Shown: in pieces, positions 36,233-48,385 of the stretch
Layout of the letters: every line of letters starts with the position of its first letter
How positions within the stretch are numbered: the first letter of the stretch is position 1
From: Sophora flavescens
Taxonomy: Eukaryota > Streptophyta > Magnoliopsida > Fabales > Fabaceae
Reading direction: 5' to 3'
Assembly: GCA_030762895.1 (NCBI GenBank)
Contig: JAUPTC010000116.1
Span: 33,406 to 97,405, forward strand
DNA: 64,000 bases
The notes under the pieces: generated by a model
The model's database searches: none
The model's input: the letters and a program-made list of their open reading frames with translations, nothing else
What the model was told of the DNA's origin: nothing
Translations under genes and position numbers: made by a program

Positions 36233-36477
36233 CTACCCGGTCCCCCGAGGTGTTGACAACTTTTCAAACCCCTGTGCATTACAATCCTTTGAGAAGTGTC
36301 CTAATTGTCCACAATTGAAACACTTCACTCCTTTGCGTGGGAAAACATTAGCCATGTGGTCTGAGTCTCCACACTTGTAACATCTCTTAACTTGGTCTCG
36401 GTTTTGGTTTTGTTGACTTCCTCTTCCCGATTCATAATTATTAGAACGATGCTTTTGTTGATTCTGATCATTCCCTT
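36233..36477 (-). pseudogene. Gag C-terminal part (zinc knuckles) of the Gypsy element, severed by the Copia insertion
   Basis: Contains two CCHC knuckles. The first reads CYKCGDSDHMANVF, where the last metal-binding Cys is replaced by Phe; the second, CFNCGQLGHFSKDC, is intact. The stop is TAG at 36235-36233. The frame is in register with the N-terminal part at 50246-51112 when the Copia element and one TSD copy are ignored. Nucleocapsid role: RNA binding and packaging. Confidence 0.8.
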
Positions 36478-38424
36478 TGTTAAGTCTCTAAAATGTTTGA
36501 TATGCATTTCCCTAAGTTTTGATGAAAACCAAACATTGGTTAATGATTTAATTAACCTTCATATTGGTTGCTAACCTATCTATTGAGTGTGCAGATTAAG
36601 AAATAGAATCAGACGTCCAACAAAATGAAAACAAGCGGACGTCCAACAAAGTGGAACAAGCGAGGCGCCCAACAAAGTGTAACAAGCAGACGTCCAACAC
36701 TGTAGTGTTTGAAGCGCACGTCCAAAACACAAGAGAAAGAAACCCGCGTCCACTAAAAAAGTATCAGAAGGCCGCGTCCACTAAAAAGTATCAGAAGGCC
36801 GCGTCCACTAAAAGTATCAGAAGGCCGCGTCCACTAAAAGTATCAGAAGGCTGCGTCTACTAAAAACAACAGAAGGCCGCGTCTACTCAAAGTATCAGAA
36901 AAACCCCCATCCAGTGAGGTATCAAAATTATCCGTCCAATGACGTGGCACTTAGAGCTCGTCCATTAAGGTCAGAATGTCTCGTCCAATGACGTGGCATA
37001 TGGAGCCGGTCCATTATGGCTCGGAATGTATCCGTCCCATTGAAGTGCAAGAGACTCTCGTCTAGCGGGTAATCGAGACTCTCGCCCAAGAGAGTAACTA
37101 AGACTTTCGCCCACCGGACTAACCGAGACTCTCGCCCACCGGAGTAACAAAGGCTCTCGCCCACTAAAGGTGACAAAGCTCTCCGTCCACTAGAGTAATG
37201 AAGTGCTCGCCCACTAAAGGTGACAAGCACTCGTCCACTAGTCTTTGGACTTGCTGAGTCCTCAATATGGAGCTCGTCTACTAGCCCGAATGAAAACTCA
37301 AAATGACTAGATAGACGTGATTATTTTCAAGGTGGAAGCACTTATCTTATGAACGCAAATTCTCTAAGGATTATCAGAATCTTAGTTCAAGAATCAGAAA
37401 GAGACTTGAAGCCTTCTCTTCTACTTAGTTTCACGATTATCAAGAAAAGTCAGAAGCTACTCTCTCAAGCAACCTTGGATAATCAGAACCAAAGACCAGT
37501 TAGAGAATGCTTCCAACATGCTTTATTCCCCAGTACCTCTGGTCCTTACACAAAAAGGGAAGTGTACTCAGTAAAGTACAAAAAGCCTTCTGCACAACTT
37601 TGATATGGCTGTTGCACGATGAATAAAGCCATGAGCCTTCATGTTAGAGTACAACCAACGACTCTATTGCATTAATGGCTGCCCAGAATGACTCTATTGC
37701 AATTAATGAAGCTCTGGTTGAAGCCAACATCTGAGGGGATGTCTCTAACGGATCCTAAATGCTTGAAGACCATAAATACAGAAGCCATTGAAGATGAAGA
37801 ACACAGAGAATACACATTGCATTAAAAATGCCATTACTCTGAGCATTTATTTATTCATTCTTTTATTATTTATTCTTCAATCATTTTGAAGTTATTACGC
37901 AGACTTTCCTGAGCCTTACATTTAAACTACTCTCTGAGTGTTAGTGAAAGATCTGTATGTGAGAAATTGTATTTATTACAAACCAAATCTCTCAAACAAA
38001 CCTAAGTGAGCCTGAAGAGGCTAGGTGTGAAAACAATACTTGTCTTGAGACTGAAGAGGCTAGGTGTGAAAACAATACTTGTCTTGAGCCTGAAGAGGCT
38101 AGGTGTGCAAATAATACTTGAGTCTGTAACCTTATCAGTTATAGTGGATAAATCTTGGTGCTGCCAAGGACTGGACGTAGCTCTTTGATTTGAAGAGTGA
38201 ACCGGGATAAATCACCGTGTCAATCTCTCTTCCCTTAAACTCTTTAATTGCTTTAGTTTTTCTTGCTTCATCCAAGTGGTGTGTGTGCTATAGTCACCCA
38301 TCCATCCTATATTCTTCCACTCGTCCAAAGCTAGCTTTCTGTTTGCGAAAAGATTTCAGTTTTGCTTAAATTCTTATAAACACAATTCAACCCCCCCTTC
38401 TTGTGTTTATAGTTGTCTATTTCA
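36478..38424 (+). repeat. 5' LTR of the Copia element
   Basis: 1,947 bp. Carries about six copies of a ~26-bp unit containing CCGCGTCCACTAAAAAGTATC (36750-36905) and a second array built on CTCGCCCACCGGAGTAAC-like units (37055-37240). These arrays generate the spurious Lys/Pro/Arg-rich frames seen on both strands. Confidence 0.92.
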
Positions 38425-38438
38425 GTTGGTATCGAGCT
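38425..38438 (+). other. Primer-binding site of the Copia element, one base deleted
   Basis: Directly after the LTR: GTTGGTATCGAGCTCGG. The expected initiator-Met tRNA complement is TGGTATCAGAGC; here one A is missing (TATCGAGC), which should weaken priming. Confidence 0.6.
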
Positions 38439-38495
38439 CGGCCCTGGGTTGAGCATCTAACGAGGTGTAGAGGTAAAAGGTCCCCAAGAATAGAC

Positions 38496-39784
38496 ATGAC
38501 TACCGGAGCTAGTACAAGTGGAAGTCATCGACCAAGGAGCCTCCCTAACTGCAACCTCCTTACTTCAATGGAGAAAATTACAACTACTGGAAAGATAGAT
38601 TTCAGTGGTTTATTCTATCCAAAAACTCTGATCTTTGGGATGTCATCACAGATGGTCCATTCATTCCCAAGAATGATGATAACACTAACAAACCAAAAGC
38701 TCAGTGGACTGCTGCAGAAAAATCAAAATGGGAGCTGAACCACAAAGCCAGATACAACATCATTTGTGCTCTCAGTCCGGAGGAGTTTGAGAAGGTATGT
38801 GCCTGTGACTCTGCAAAAGAAATATGGGACACCTTAGCTGTCACACATGAAGGAACAACAAAGGTCAAAGAGTCAAAGATTGCCATACTTGTTAGAAAGT
38901 ATGAACTATTCATCATGGAGGAAGGAGAATCTGTTGCTCAGATGATAGGAAGATTTCAAACTATCATCAACAGTTTAAAATCTCTTGGCAAAGTCTATAC
39001 CAATGCTGAGAAGGTTGGTAAGATTCTGAGAAGTCTACCTAAACAGTGGAGACCTTTGGTCACTGCTATCTCCCAAGCCAAGGATCTCACTACCTTGACT
39101 ATGGATGAACTTCTTGGAACACTCACTGTGCATGAGCAAGAACTTGGAGATGAAGCTGCACCAAAGAAGGGCAAGTCAATTGCTCTGAAAGCTGATCAAA
39201 AGTCAGCAAAAGGTTCCAAGGCTCTAAAGGCAGATGAGTCATCCAGTGATGCTGACCTATCAGAACTCAAGGATTCTGAGAGTGATGAAGAGTTGTCTCT
39301 CCTGACCAGGAAGATAAAGCTTCTCCTACAGAAAAAGAAGTTCAGGAGGGATAGGCCATTCAGAAGGTCCAACAAGGACAAGAACTTCAAAGAATCCACC
39401 TCAACAGACAAAAGTCCAATTGTTTGCTATGAGTGCAAAAAGCCCGGTCACTTCAAGGCTGAATGTCCTCAACTCAAGAAGGCCCCTTTTAATAAATTCT
39501 TCAAGAAGAAGAAGAAAGGAATGATGGCTACTTGGGAGGATCTGGAGTCAACATCTTATGATGAATAAACTGAGGAAGAAGCCAATCTCTGTTTGATGGC
39601 CAACACTGAATCAGACTCTGATGATGAGGTACATCCTGACTATGAGGAATTACTTGATGCTTATGAGGAGTTGTTGGAGGAATCCAACTGCTTATCTAAA
39701 GCCTTCAAATCCCTCAAGAGAAAGTATGTAAAGCTCACCAGTGAGCATAAACAGAAATCTCAAGAGTGCGAGAAGTCAAGCTAA
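38496..39784 (+). pseudogene. Copia gag (UBN2-type capsid plus zinc knuckle), broken
   Basis: An ATG at 38496 opens a frame that shifts near 38545 into the frame carrying the capsid region. The later part (38915-39568 is the longest open piece) has a UBN2-like gag domain, an acidic/Lys-rich linker and a CCHC knuckle CYECKKPGHFKAEC. A TAA at 39566-39568 interrupts the same frame before a Glu-rich tail (39593-39784), and a further shifted coiled-coil-like piece follows (39880-40170). Not functional as it stands. Confidence 0.82.
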
Positions 39785-40210
39785 AGAGAACAAAGTGAGT
39801 CAAGACCGAAAAGTCTAATGAAGCTAAGATCTCAAGTGAAACATCACCATCTGAAGAAGTTGAAAAACTTCAACAGAAAGTGGAAGAGCTCACTTCTGAT
39901 CTTGCCAAATTTGTTAATGGTAGAGACAATCTGACTAAGCTACTTGGCATTCAGAAGCACTCTCTTAACAAAGAAGGTATTGGATATGTCCACCAGACAC
40001 ATCATAAAGTATCAACTAAAGCTTCTAAAGTATCTGTTAAGTCAACTGTAACCAAATCAACACCTATTTGTAACTTCGTGGAAAAACTGGGCATGTTATG
40101 TCCGAGTGTATCCATAAGAAGAGAAGGAAGTCTTCTGAGACTCCTAGAACTAAATGAAAAGGACCCGTAAAAATATGGGTACCTAAATATCAAATAATTT
40201 TTGTTGCGAG

Positions 40211-43200
40211 ATGTCCTCAACAGACAAAAAAACACCACCTGCTTGGTACTTGGACAATGGCTGCTCGCGACATATGACAGGAGAAAGGTCTATGTTCCTA
40301 GACCTCCAACTTAAGAAAGGAGGACACGTTGCCTTCGGAGGAAATCAGAAAGGGAAAGTTATAGGTATTGGTACTATTGGTGGTAAACCCCCTCTTCCCT
40401 CTATATCTAATGTTCTTATGGTTAAAGGATTAAGACACAATTTGCTTAGCATAAGTCAATTATGTGATAGTGGTTTTGATGTTTCCTTTACCAAGGATGT
40501 ATGCATAGTTAAAGACTGTAGTGGCAAAACCTTCTTTTCAGCTAAAAGGCAACAAAATCTTTATAAGATTGAACTGCCTGATCTCTCAGATCAAAGTGTA
40601 GCCTGTCTGATGTCTAAAGAGGATGAAAGATGGTTATGGCATAAGAAACTAGGATATGCTAGTATGAAACTAATTTCTGAATTAAAAAGGAATAATCTCG
40701 TGAGAGGATTGCCTGATATTAGCTTTAAGAAAGATGTCTTGTGTGATGCATGTCAGAGAGGTAAACAGATAAAATGAAGTTTCAAATCTAAAAACCAAGT
40801 ATCAACCTATAGACCTCTTCAATTGTTACACATGGATTTGTTTGGACCAGTTAGTGTTGCCAGCCTGGCTGGAAGAAAATATGGATTTGTCATAGTTGAT
40901 GACTATTCTAGATACACATGGGTACTCTTCCTAACACACAAGGATGACTCTTTTAAGGCTTTATTAGTGTTCTTCAAAAGAGTACAAAATGAGCAGGGTT
41001 TCTGTATTTCTACCCTTAGAAGTGATCATGGGGGAGAATTTGAAAATGAGCAGTTTAGACAGTTCTGTGAGGAGAATGGAATCTCTCACAATTTCTCCAC
41101 ACCTAGAACTCCACAGCAAAATGGAGTGGTTGAGAGAAAGAACAGATCTCTGCAAGAGATGGCTAGATCTATGGTCAATGAAAATAATCTCCCTAAGTAC
41201 TTCTGGGCAGAAGCTATAAACACTGCTTGTTATGTACAAAATAGAATACTTATTAGGCCTTTTCTCAAAAGGACTCCTTATGAATTGTGGAAAGGAAAAA
41301 GCCCCAACATATCTTACTTTCATGCTTTTGGATGTGAATGTTTTATTCTGAATACCAAAGATAATCTTGGAAAGTTTGATTCTAAGGTAGATAAAGGTAT
41401 TTTTCGTAGGTTATTCTGAAAAGTCCAAGGCTTTTAGAGTTTACAATTCAAGAACTTGTATTATTGAAGAATCTGTTCATGTTAAATTCAATGATGGTTT
41501 AAAGACTGATAAAGAACTGTCAGATCTAGAAGATGATCTTGCAGGTCTTGATATAAACAAGCCGGAAAGTCAACAACCAGATCTAACCAAAAAGGAACTC
41601 GTGCTGCAGGCTGAAAGACAAGTGGAACAGACCAGTCAGCAGACAAGTCAAGATCTTCATGATGATCTCAAAAGTGATTGGAAGTTCAACACTCATCATC
41701 CTAAAGATCTTATTATTGGAAATCCTTCTGAAGGTGTAAGAACCAGATCCACATTAAGATAATCGAGCAATGTGGCCTTTATTTCAGATTTGGAGCCCAA
41801 ACACATTGAAGAAGCTCTTAAGGATGAAAGCTGGATTCTTGCTATGTAAGAAGAACTTAACCAGTTCACCAGAAATGATGTCTGGACTCTTGTCTCTAAG
41901 CCTAAAAACAAGTCAGTTATTGGAACAAGATGGGTCTTCAGAAACAAATTGGATGAAGATGGTAAAGTTGTCAGAAATAAGGCAAGGTTTGTAGCTCAAG
42001 GCTATAACCAACAAGAAGGTATTGATTATACTGAAACCTTTGCACCTGTAGCTAGAATAGAAGCCATACGCATTTTAATGTCATATACTGCACAACACCA
42101 AATTACCCTATTTCAAATGGATGTAAAAAGTGATTTTCTAAACGGTATAATTGAAGAAGAAGTGTATGTTAAACAACCCCCTGGTTTTGAGGATACTAAT
42201 AAACCAGATCACGTTTTCAAACTTAAAAAGGCATTATATGGTTTGAAACAAGCACCTAGAGCATGGTATGATAGACTCAGTTCTTTTCTCATGCACAATG
42301 GTTTTACTAGAGGACAAGTAGACACTACTCTGTTCAAAAAATGCTCTAAAGAGAACTTTATTATAGTTCAAATATATGTTGATGATATTATTTTTGGAGC
42401 AACTAATGAAAAGCTGTGCAAGGAATTTTTAAATCTAATGCAAGCTGAATTTGAGAGCATGATAGGAGAATTGAAGTTCTTCCTTGGATTACAAATCAAG
42501 CAGACAAGTGATGGAATTTACATTCATCAACAAAAATATACCAAGGAAATACTCAAGAAATACAAAATGGAAAATGCAAAGCTCATGAAAACCCCGATGC
42601 AACCCAATGCAAAACTAAGCAAAGATGATGAAGGTAAAAAGGTAGATCAAACTGTCTATAGAGGTATGAATGGCTCTCTACTGTACTTAACTTCAAGCAG
42701 ACCTGACATTCAATTTAGTATCTGTATGTGTGCTAGATTCCAATCTGACCCTAGAGAATCTCATCTTAAGGCTGTAAAAAGAATATTTAGATATTTGCTT
42801 GGAACTACTAATCTTGGTTTGCTGTATTTAAGATCAAAAGAATACAGATTAGTGGGATATTGTGATGTTGACTTTGCCGGAGACTGTAACACCCCGATTT
42901 TCGTTGTTTCGTAATATCGATAATAAATATATAAATATATATTTTTATCCGAGACTTAGAAAATGATTTTGGATAAACCAAGGTCATTTCCTTGTTATAC
43001 TTATTTTTATAAGGTTACAGGGAAGTTTTTGGTTGAAAACTCAGGGAGGCTTGGTCTCATTGCTTTCTGTGTTTTCACCGACAAGAAAAGTTTCTCGCTT
43101 TAAGTCCTAATTTTGAATCGTGAACGAGATGAAAAATATTTTTATCGTATTTACTACGATACTGAAAGTTTTGGAAATTTTGGTAAAAAAATGAAAATAT

Positions 43201-46200
43201 TATGTTTGTTGCGGGCCTATACGACGAGATGTCTCTAGGCAGAGCCTGAGTCAGATGAATCGGGAAGTCGGCAAAGTAGCAGAGACATTGGATTGACCAA
43301 CTTGACAAGCATTTATGACGAGTTTATCCTATCATAAATGTCAATAAATGGCACATTTATGGCAACATTTAATTTTGTTATGAAATGACCAAAATACCCT
43401 TGTCTTTTTATGACAATTTCTACAAAATGCCATTTGACAAATTGACCCAGAACTCTTGCCCAACCCCCACGGCACCAACACCTTCTTCCTTAAGTTTTGA
43501 ATTCTTCTTCACCAAGTATTCATTTCTTTTTCACCAAGTATTAATTTCTTCTTCACCAAGTATTCATTTCTTCTTCACCAAGTTTTGAATTCTTCTTCAC
43601 CAAGTTTTGATTTCTTCTTCATTAAGTTTTGATTTCTTCTTCCTTAAGTTTGGATTCTTCTTCCTTTAAATAAGTTGTCTTCTTCCTTAAGCCATTTTTC
43701 CATTTTCATGTTCTTTGCTCCAAAAAGTTCATAACTCGTCCGATTTTGCATAGCAATTCTTATCAGTTTATATTTTGAATCTCGAAAAACTTTCAACATG
43801 AAAGTTGCTCATATTTCTCTCTTCTTTCCAACGACATAAAGATCATCCAAAACGGATAAGTATGTTGAGAGATCCACCCAAAATACCAAAACTGTTCTAA
43901 ACCCTAACTATGTTCATCTTCTCCCTTAAGTTTCTCAAGAACACCATGAGAAATTTGTGAAGAACATCATCCAAATCTTGCTTCCCTTGAATCATCAAGA
44001 GGTAGCAACTTCTTCTCTTGACATTTTAATCATTTCTTTTCACAACTTTTGTAGATTCATGACTAAGATTCATATGTTCTTCATTTGTTCAAAGTTCATG
44101 GAACTAGATTCAAAAATTCATAACTAATTCTAGAAAAATCCTTTTGACATGAAACCAATTGCTATGATCTTATAATCATCTCTACTTTCATCATCTAGAA
44201 GCACAAGATCATGAGAAATTTCTTTCCTTGATTTTTTTGTTATGGCCGAACCTAGGTTAACTTTGAGTTCTTAGGTTTTGTTTCAATTTCATGTCTTGAT
44301 TCATGATTATGTCTTGATAGTTCTTGTATTCAAGTATATAGAAGATCAAAAATCAAACTTGAGCCTATTTGATTCTTCAAAAACCGAAACCCTAGGTATG
44401 AGCACTTGTTGGTTTTATGATTCAAAAGTTGTTTGTAACACTTGAATCTAACTCTAGGTTTTGTATGTTGATTAAATCCAAGAGTTTAGAAATTTTAGAG
44501 ATTTCTAACTCCAAACTCAGCCCTTGGTCGAAACCCTAGTTCTTGGAACTAGATGATTTTTAGTTCATGTTCTTGGTTCATAATCATGGTTAAAGTGATT
44601 AATCATGCTTAAGTAACTTATGGATCATTAATCCCTAAGTTAATCAAATTTTAAGTTTCCTAACCTAGAAAATTTGGTGAAGCCGAACCCTAACCCCATT
44701 GATTTAAGTGTGTTGTTGTTTGATTTTGATTTATTTTGGTTGCAATTCGTTATGAAGGAATCGATCGAGTTGGTTTGACCTAAAGCCGATGAAGGAAACC
44801 GGATCAAATCGGAAGATTATTTGAAATCTTTAGTTCGAGTCTTCAATATGTAAGGGGAGTTACCTAGGGATATTCAATAACTATATGCATGTGTGTAATT
44901 GATTTCTGTGAATATTATTGTGATGTTTAGCCAATACTTGAATAACTTGTTTATGTTGAACCATTGTGGTTATTACTTGGAGATTGAATATTTGTTGCAT
45001 TAAAGTGTTGTGAATTATATATATGTGATTAACTGTGATATATATGAATTATATATACATGATTGACTGTGATGTTATTGTTGTTGATTGAAGTTTGAGA
45101 AGCCAGACTTGAGTCTGTGCCTAATAATGATAAGGATTAAAAGCCTTAATAAGCCTTGAATAGAATTTTGAAAGTTTTGAGTTCACTTATAAAAGTTCCT
45201 TGTTTAAAGTGCTTACTTCAGAAGAATAAGATTCTTTTGTTTTAGAAAAATTTTAAAGTGATTTTGAGTTGAAGGAAACTATATTTTTATGATAAAAAGT
45301 TTTGTACGAGAGAAAACCTTTTCGAATGGTGTGCTTTATGAAGGAAAAACCCTTTGAAAATATTTATTATGAAGGAAAGACCTTTTGAAAATATTTAACT
45401 TTATTCCATCAATGAATTTCAAATACAAATGAATTTCCTAGATGTTTCAGAAAAGATTTTGTAAAAGAAAAGGATTTTCTCCCAAATAATTTTGGAAACG
45501 TTCAGGTTACTTGGATAAGTGACCGAGGTTTTGTTTTGGTTTTTATTTTCATTGAGCGAAATGTTTTACAAGTTGATAAATTGGCCTAGAAACCGAGACG
45601 TCGGGGTTCTAGTGTTGTATGGACACGTAGATCAAGGATCTGTGTCAGGGGACGGAGTGTCCTATAAAGTTTTGTTTTTGGACTGTGTGTCCTAAGTTGA
45701 TGTGGACAGTGTGAGTTCCATATCCGCGAGCCTAAAACTGGTGCATCGGTTTAAAGGCATCGTGATTGAGCATTCGGACTGTGTGTCCTGTGTTGAGATT
45801 AAAAGATTTGGACTGTGTGTCCTGTATTTGTTTAAAGTGAAAAGTCTTAATAAGACATTGAGCATGGTCGTTAAGCTTTGTGCTTCGACAGGGAAAGATT
45901 ATTACGACAAAGAAAACAAAGCGAGAATAAAAGTTTTTCTCATGCATCCAATGGCAATTGTGTCATGTGATTATGGGCATTGAATCCAGAGTGGATCAAT
46001 GTATATGGCAGACGTGTCAGGAGATGATGATCATTGTGTTCTGTGGGGACCAATGAGTTACCTTGTGTATGACTACAACAATGGTTGGAGAGTTGTCACA
46101 AGGGGCCGTATGACTAAGCTGCAATAGCTGTTTGAGTGGCTATCATACGAGATCGGATAATATTTGTGCATAGCTGCAATAGCTGTTTGAGTGGTTATAG

Positions 46201-47909
46201 CACAAGTGACCGCATACATAACCGCAATAGCTGTTTGAGTGGTTATGTATCTCCTGCATAACCGCAATAGCTGTTTGAGTGGTTGTCACAGAAGGGTCGT
46301 GTGAACAATTGCAATAGCTGTTTGAGCATTGGTCACATGTGATTGAGGTGGATTATCCGACAGTGTATCTGTGTACAACTGCAATAGCTGTTTGAGTGGT
46401 TGTCACAGAGGTGTCATGTGAACAGTTGCAATAGCTGTTTGAGCACTGGTCACATGAATGTGCCGCTATTTCCTATCGGGAATGGGGGAATAGTGTCATT
46501 GCTTTGCATGAACATCCTATCGGGAATGGGGATGTGCACCATTTATTTTCTTGGGCATTGTTTTGTTCGTTTTTACAATGCGCCATGTGCGAGCCTGATC
46601 GACTTGAAACGAAACAGAAAGTTGTGGGATCTCCTGAGATTAGGTATCAAAATAGAGTTGAATATTGAAGTGCCATGCATTCTCTTTATAAAACCGATTG
46701 TTCGGGTTTGAAACCCTTTGTTATAACACTGTTATGTTATGTATATGCATGATTTAAAATGCTTATATGATTATGTGATGCATGTATCATGTGTATGGTT
46801 GTTGTGTGATATATCCATTTGTCGGTATCTCACCCTTACAAACATTTCAGGATTCTTCTAAGTTCGATATTGTACCCTGGGTACTCTATCACAGATGGTG
46901 CAGAGGAGTCTTTCTAAGTCACTCAGAGACTTAGATGTAGTTGCTTGATGAGGTATTACTTGCGGAATAACTTTTAGAACGACCAGCTTAGGGTTGAGAC
47001 TTAGATTATTGTGATAGTATGTACAAGTTTGGCTCAAAGAGCCTTTATTTTAAAAAGGAATGTCTATAGCTCGGAGAGCGTATCTTTTGAATGAAAAATC
47101 TAAGCTATTTCTTTTGGTTTTGTAAAGCTTTTGACTATAGCTATTATTTTTATGTATTGATGCCTGATTGAAATTGGTATGACTGGAATTCTGGAGAGAA
47201 ATTGCAAATATTTTAACAGGTGTTATTTTGTTTGGGATGTCCAAATTACAGAGGAGACTCTGTCAAAATTCTTGTAAAACTAATAGCTTGTATTTAGGTA
47301 TATTCTTTAAATTAAATAGGCTTGCCAAGCTATGATATTAAATTTGAGTGTCAATTAAGGTTGAGGTGTGGAGTCGTGAAAAAAAAATTTTATAACCAAT
47401 TTCAAACACTTATGTACTTATCTAAGTTATTTTCCGAAAGCACCAGCAAATTATATTTTAATTTTATTGTCGCACGTGTTACTTAAGTAATGCCCAGGGG
47501 AGGGTGTTACAGAGACAGAATAGAAAGAAAAGGTACCAGTGGAGGTTGTCACTTCATCGGAGCAAGTTTAGTCTCATGGTCAAGCAAGAGGCAGACAACC
47601 ATTGCCTTGTCTACTGCTGAAGCAGAATACATCTATGCTGCTAGTTGCTGCTACCAACTCTTATGGGTAAAACATCAACTTGAGGATTACTCTATTTATG
47701 AACATAACATATCTGTATGGTGTGATAATTCCAGTGTTATATGCTTAACTAAAAATCCAATTCAGCATTCCAAGGCTAAGCATATTGAAATCAAACATCA
47801 TTTCATTAGGGATTATGTTCAGAAAGGCATCTTTGATATTAAGTTTGTTAAAACTGAAAATCAATGGGCTGATATTTTCACTAAACCCCTCGCAGAAGAA
47901 AGGTTTTAA
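40211..47909 (+). pseudogene. Copia pol (protease, integrase, RT, RNase H), broken and split by a solo LTR
   Basis: Protease region begins with WYLDNGCSRHMTG; the catalytic triplet reads DNG instead of the usual DSG/DTG. The integrase zinc-binding region has WHKKLGYAS where family members have HAS, so one zinc His is Tyr. Integrase core motifs DLFGPV, SDHGGEFEN and QQNGVVERKN are present. RT has YVDDIIFG (about 42375-42400). RNase H (47517-47909) has the LSTAEAEY and HHFIRD motifs. Breaks: TGA at 40775-40777, a one-base insertion near 41405 that ends the integrase frame at 41419, stops near 41760 and 41850, and the 42885-47511 insertion between RT and RNase H. Confidence 0.88.
42885..47511 (+). 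mobile_element. Solo LTR related to the Gypsy LTRs, TSD GAGAC
   Basis: 4,627 bp from TGTAACACC to GGTGTTACA, flanked by GAGAC at 42880-42884 and 47512-47516. The Copia pol frame resumes immediately after it. Much of the right two-thirds is an inverted relative of the flanking Gypsy LTRs, for example around 45110 (AGCCAGACTTGAGTCTGTG) and 46890-46930. It has no gag or pol. It differs enough to be a separate subfamily. Two arrays are inside: TTCTTCTTCACCAAG units (43490-43660) and seven copies of GCAATAGCTGTTTGAG (46120-46450). Confidence 0.88.
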
Positions 47910-48385
47910 TTTATTAGAGATAATCTAAACATGCATTGCATTGTTGAATGACATGTCTGAATGTTAAGCTGTCTGTGCTAAATCTGTCATTACTCCTATA
48001 TACATGTTCTTTCAACTAAGCATTAGTTCAGGAGGAGTAATGATACAATAATTTAAGTGGAATATGTCTAATATGATTGCTGCATTACTATGATTTTCTT
48101 TACATATTATCTTGCCTTTAACATATCACATAAATAAAGCTTGATAACCCCTTTTGATGTTGACAAAAGGGGGAGAAAGGGAAATTAGGGAGAAATGAAT
48201 AGGGAGAATAGGAGAAATAGAATGTGAATAGGGAGAATAGGAGAAATATAATGGGAGAATGAATATGATATGACCTGTTCACTTAAGAAAATTTCAACCT
48301 GTCTATATATGCTATTTTCTTTGTTGATATTTTCTGAGGTTCATTAAATCATCTCAATGTTTGTCATCATCAAAAAGGGGGAGAT

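Noticed and set aside
36750..36905. Regularly spaced ~26-bp repeats that could suggest a CRISPR-like array
   Set aside because: Units are directly contiguous with no unique spacers, lie in an LTR, and the genome is a plant.
36651..37230. Lys/Arg/Pro-rich frames such as the one beginning MEQARRPTKCNKQ, seen again near 48533
   Set aside because: They lie wholly in the Copia LTR tandem arrays and recur in both LTRs.
46115..46455. GCAATAGCTGTTTGAG repeats with variable sequence between them, superficially CRISPR-like
   Set aside because: Spacing is irregular, the intervening sequence is itself repetitive, and the array belongs to a plant LTR.
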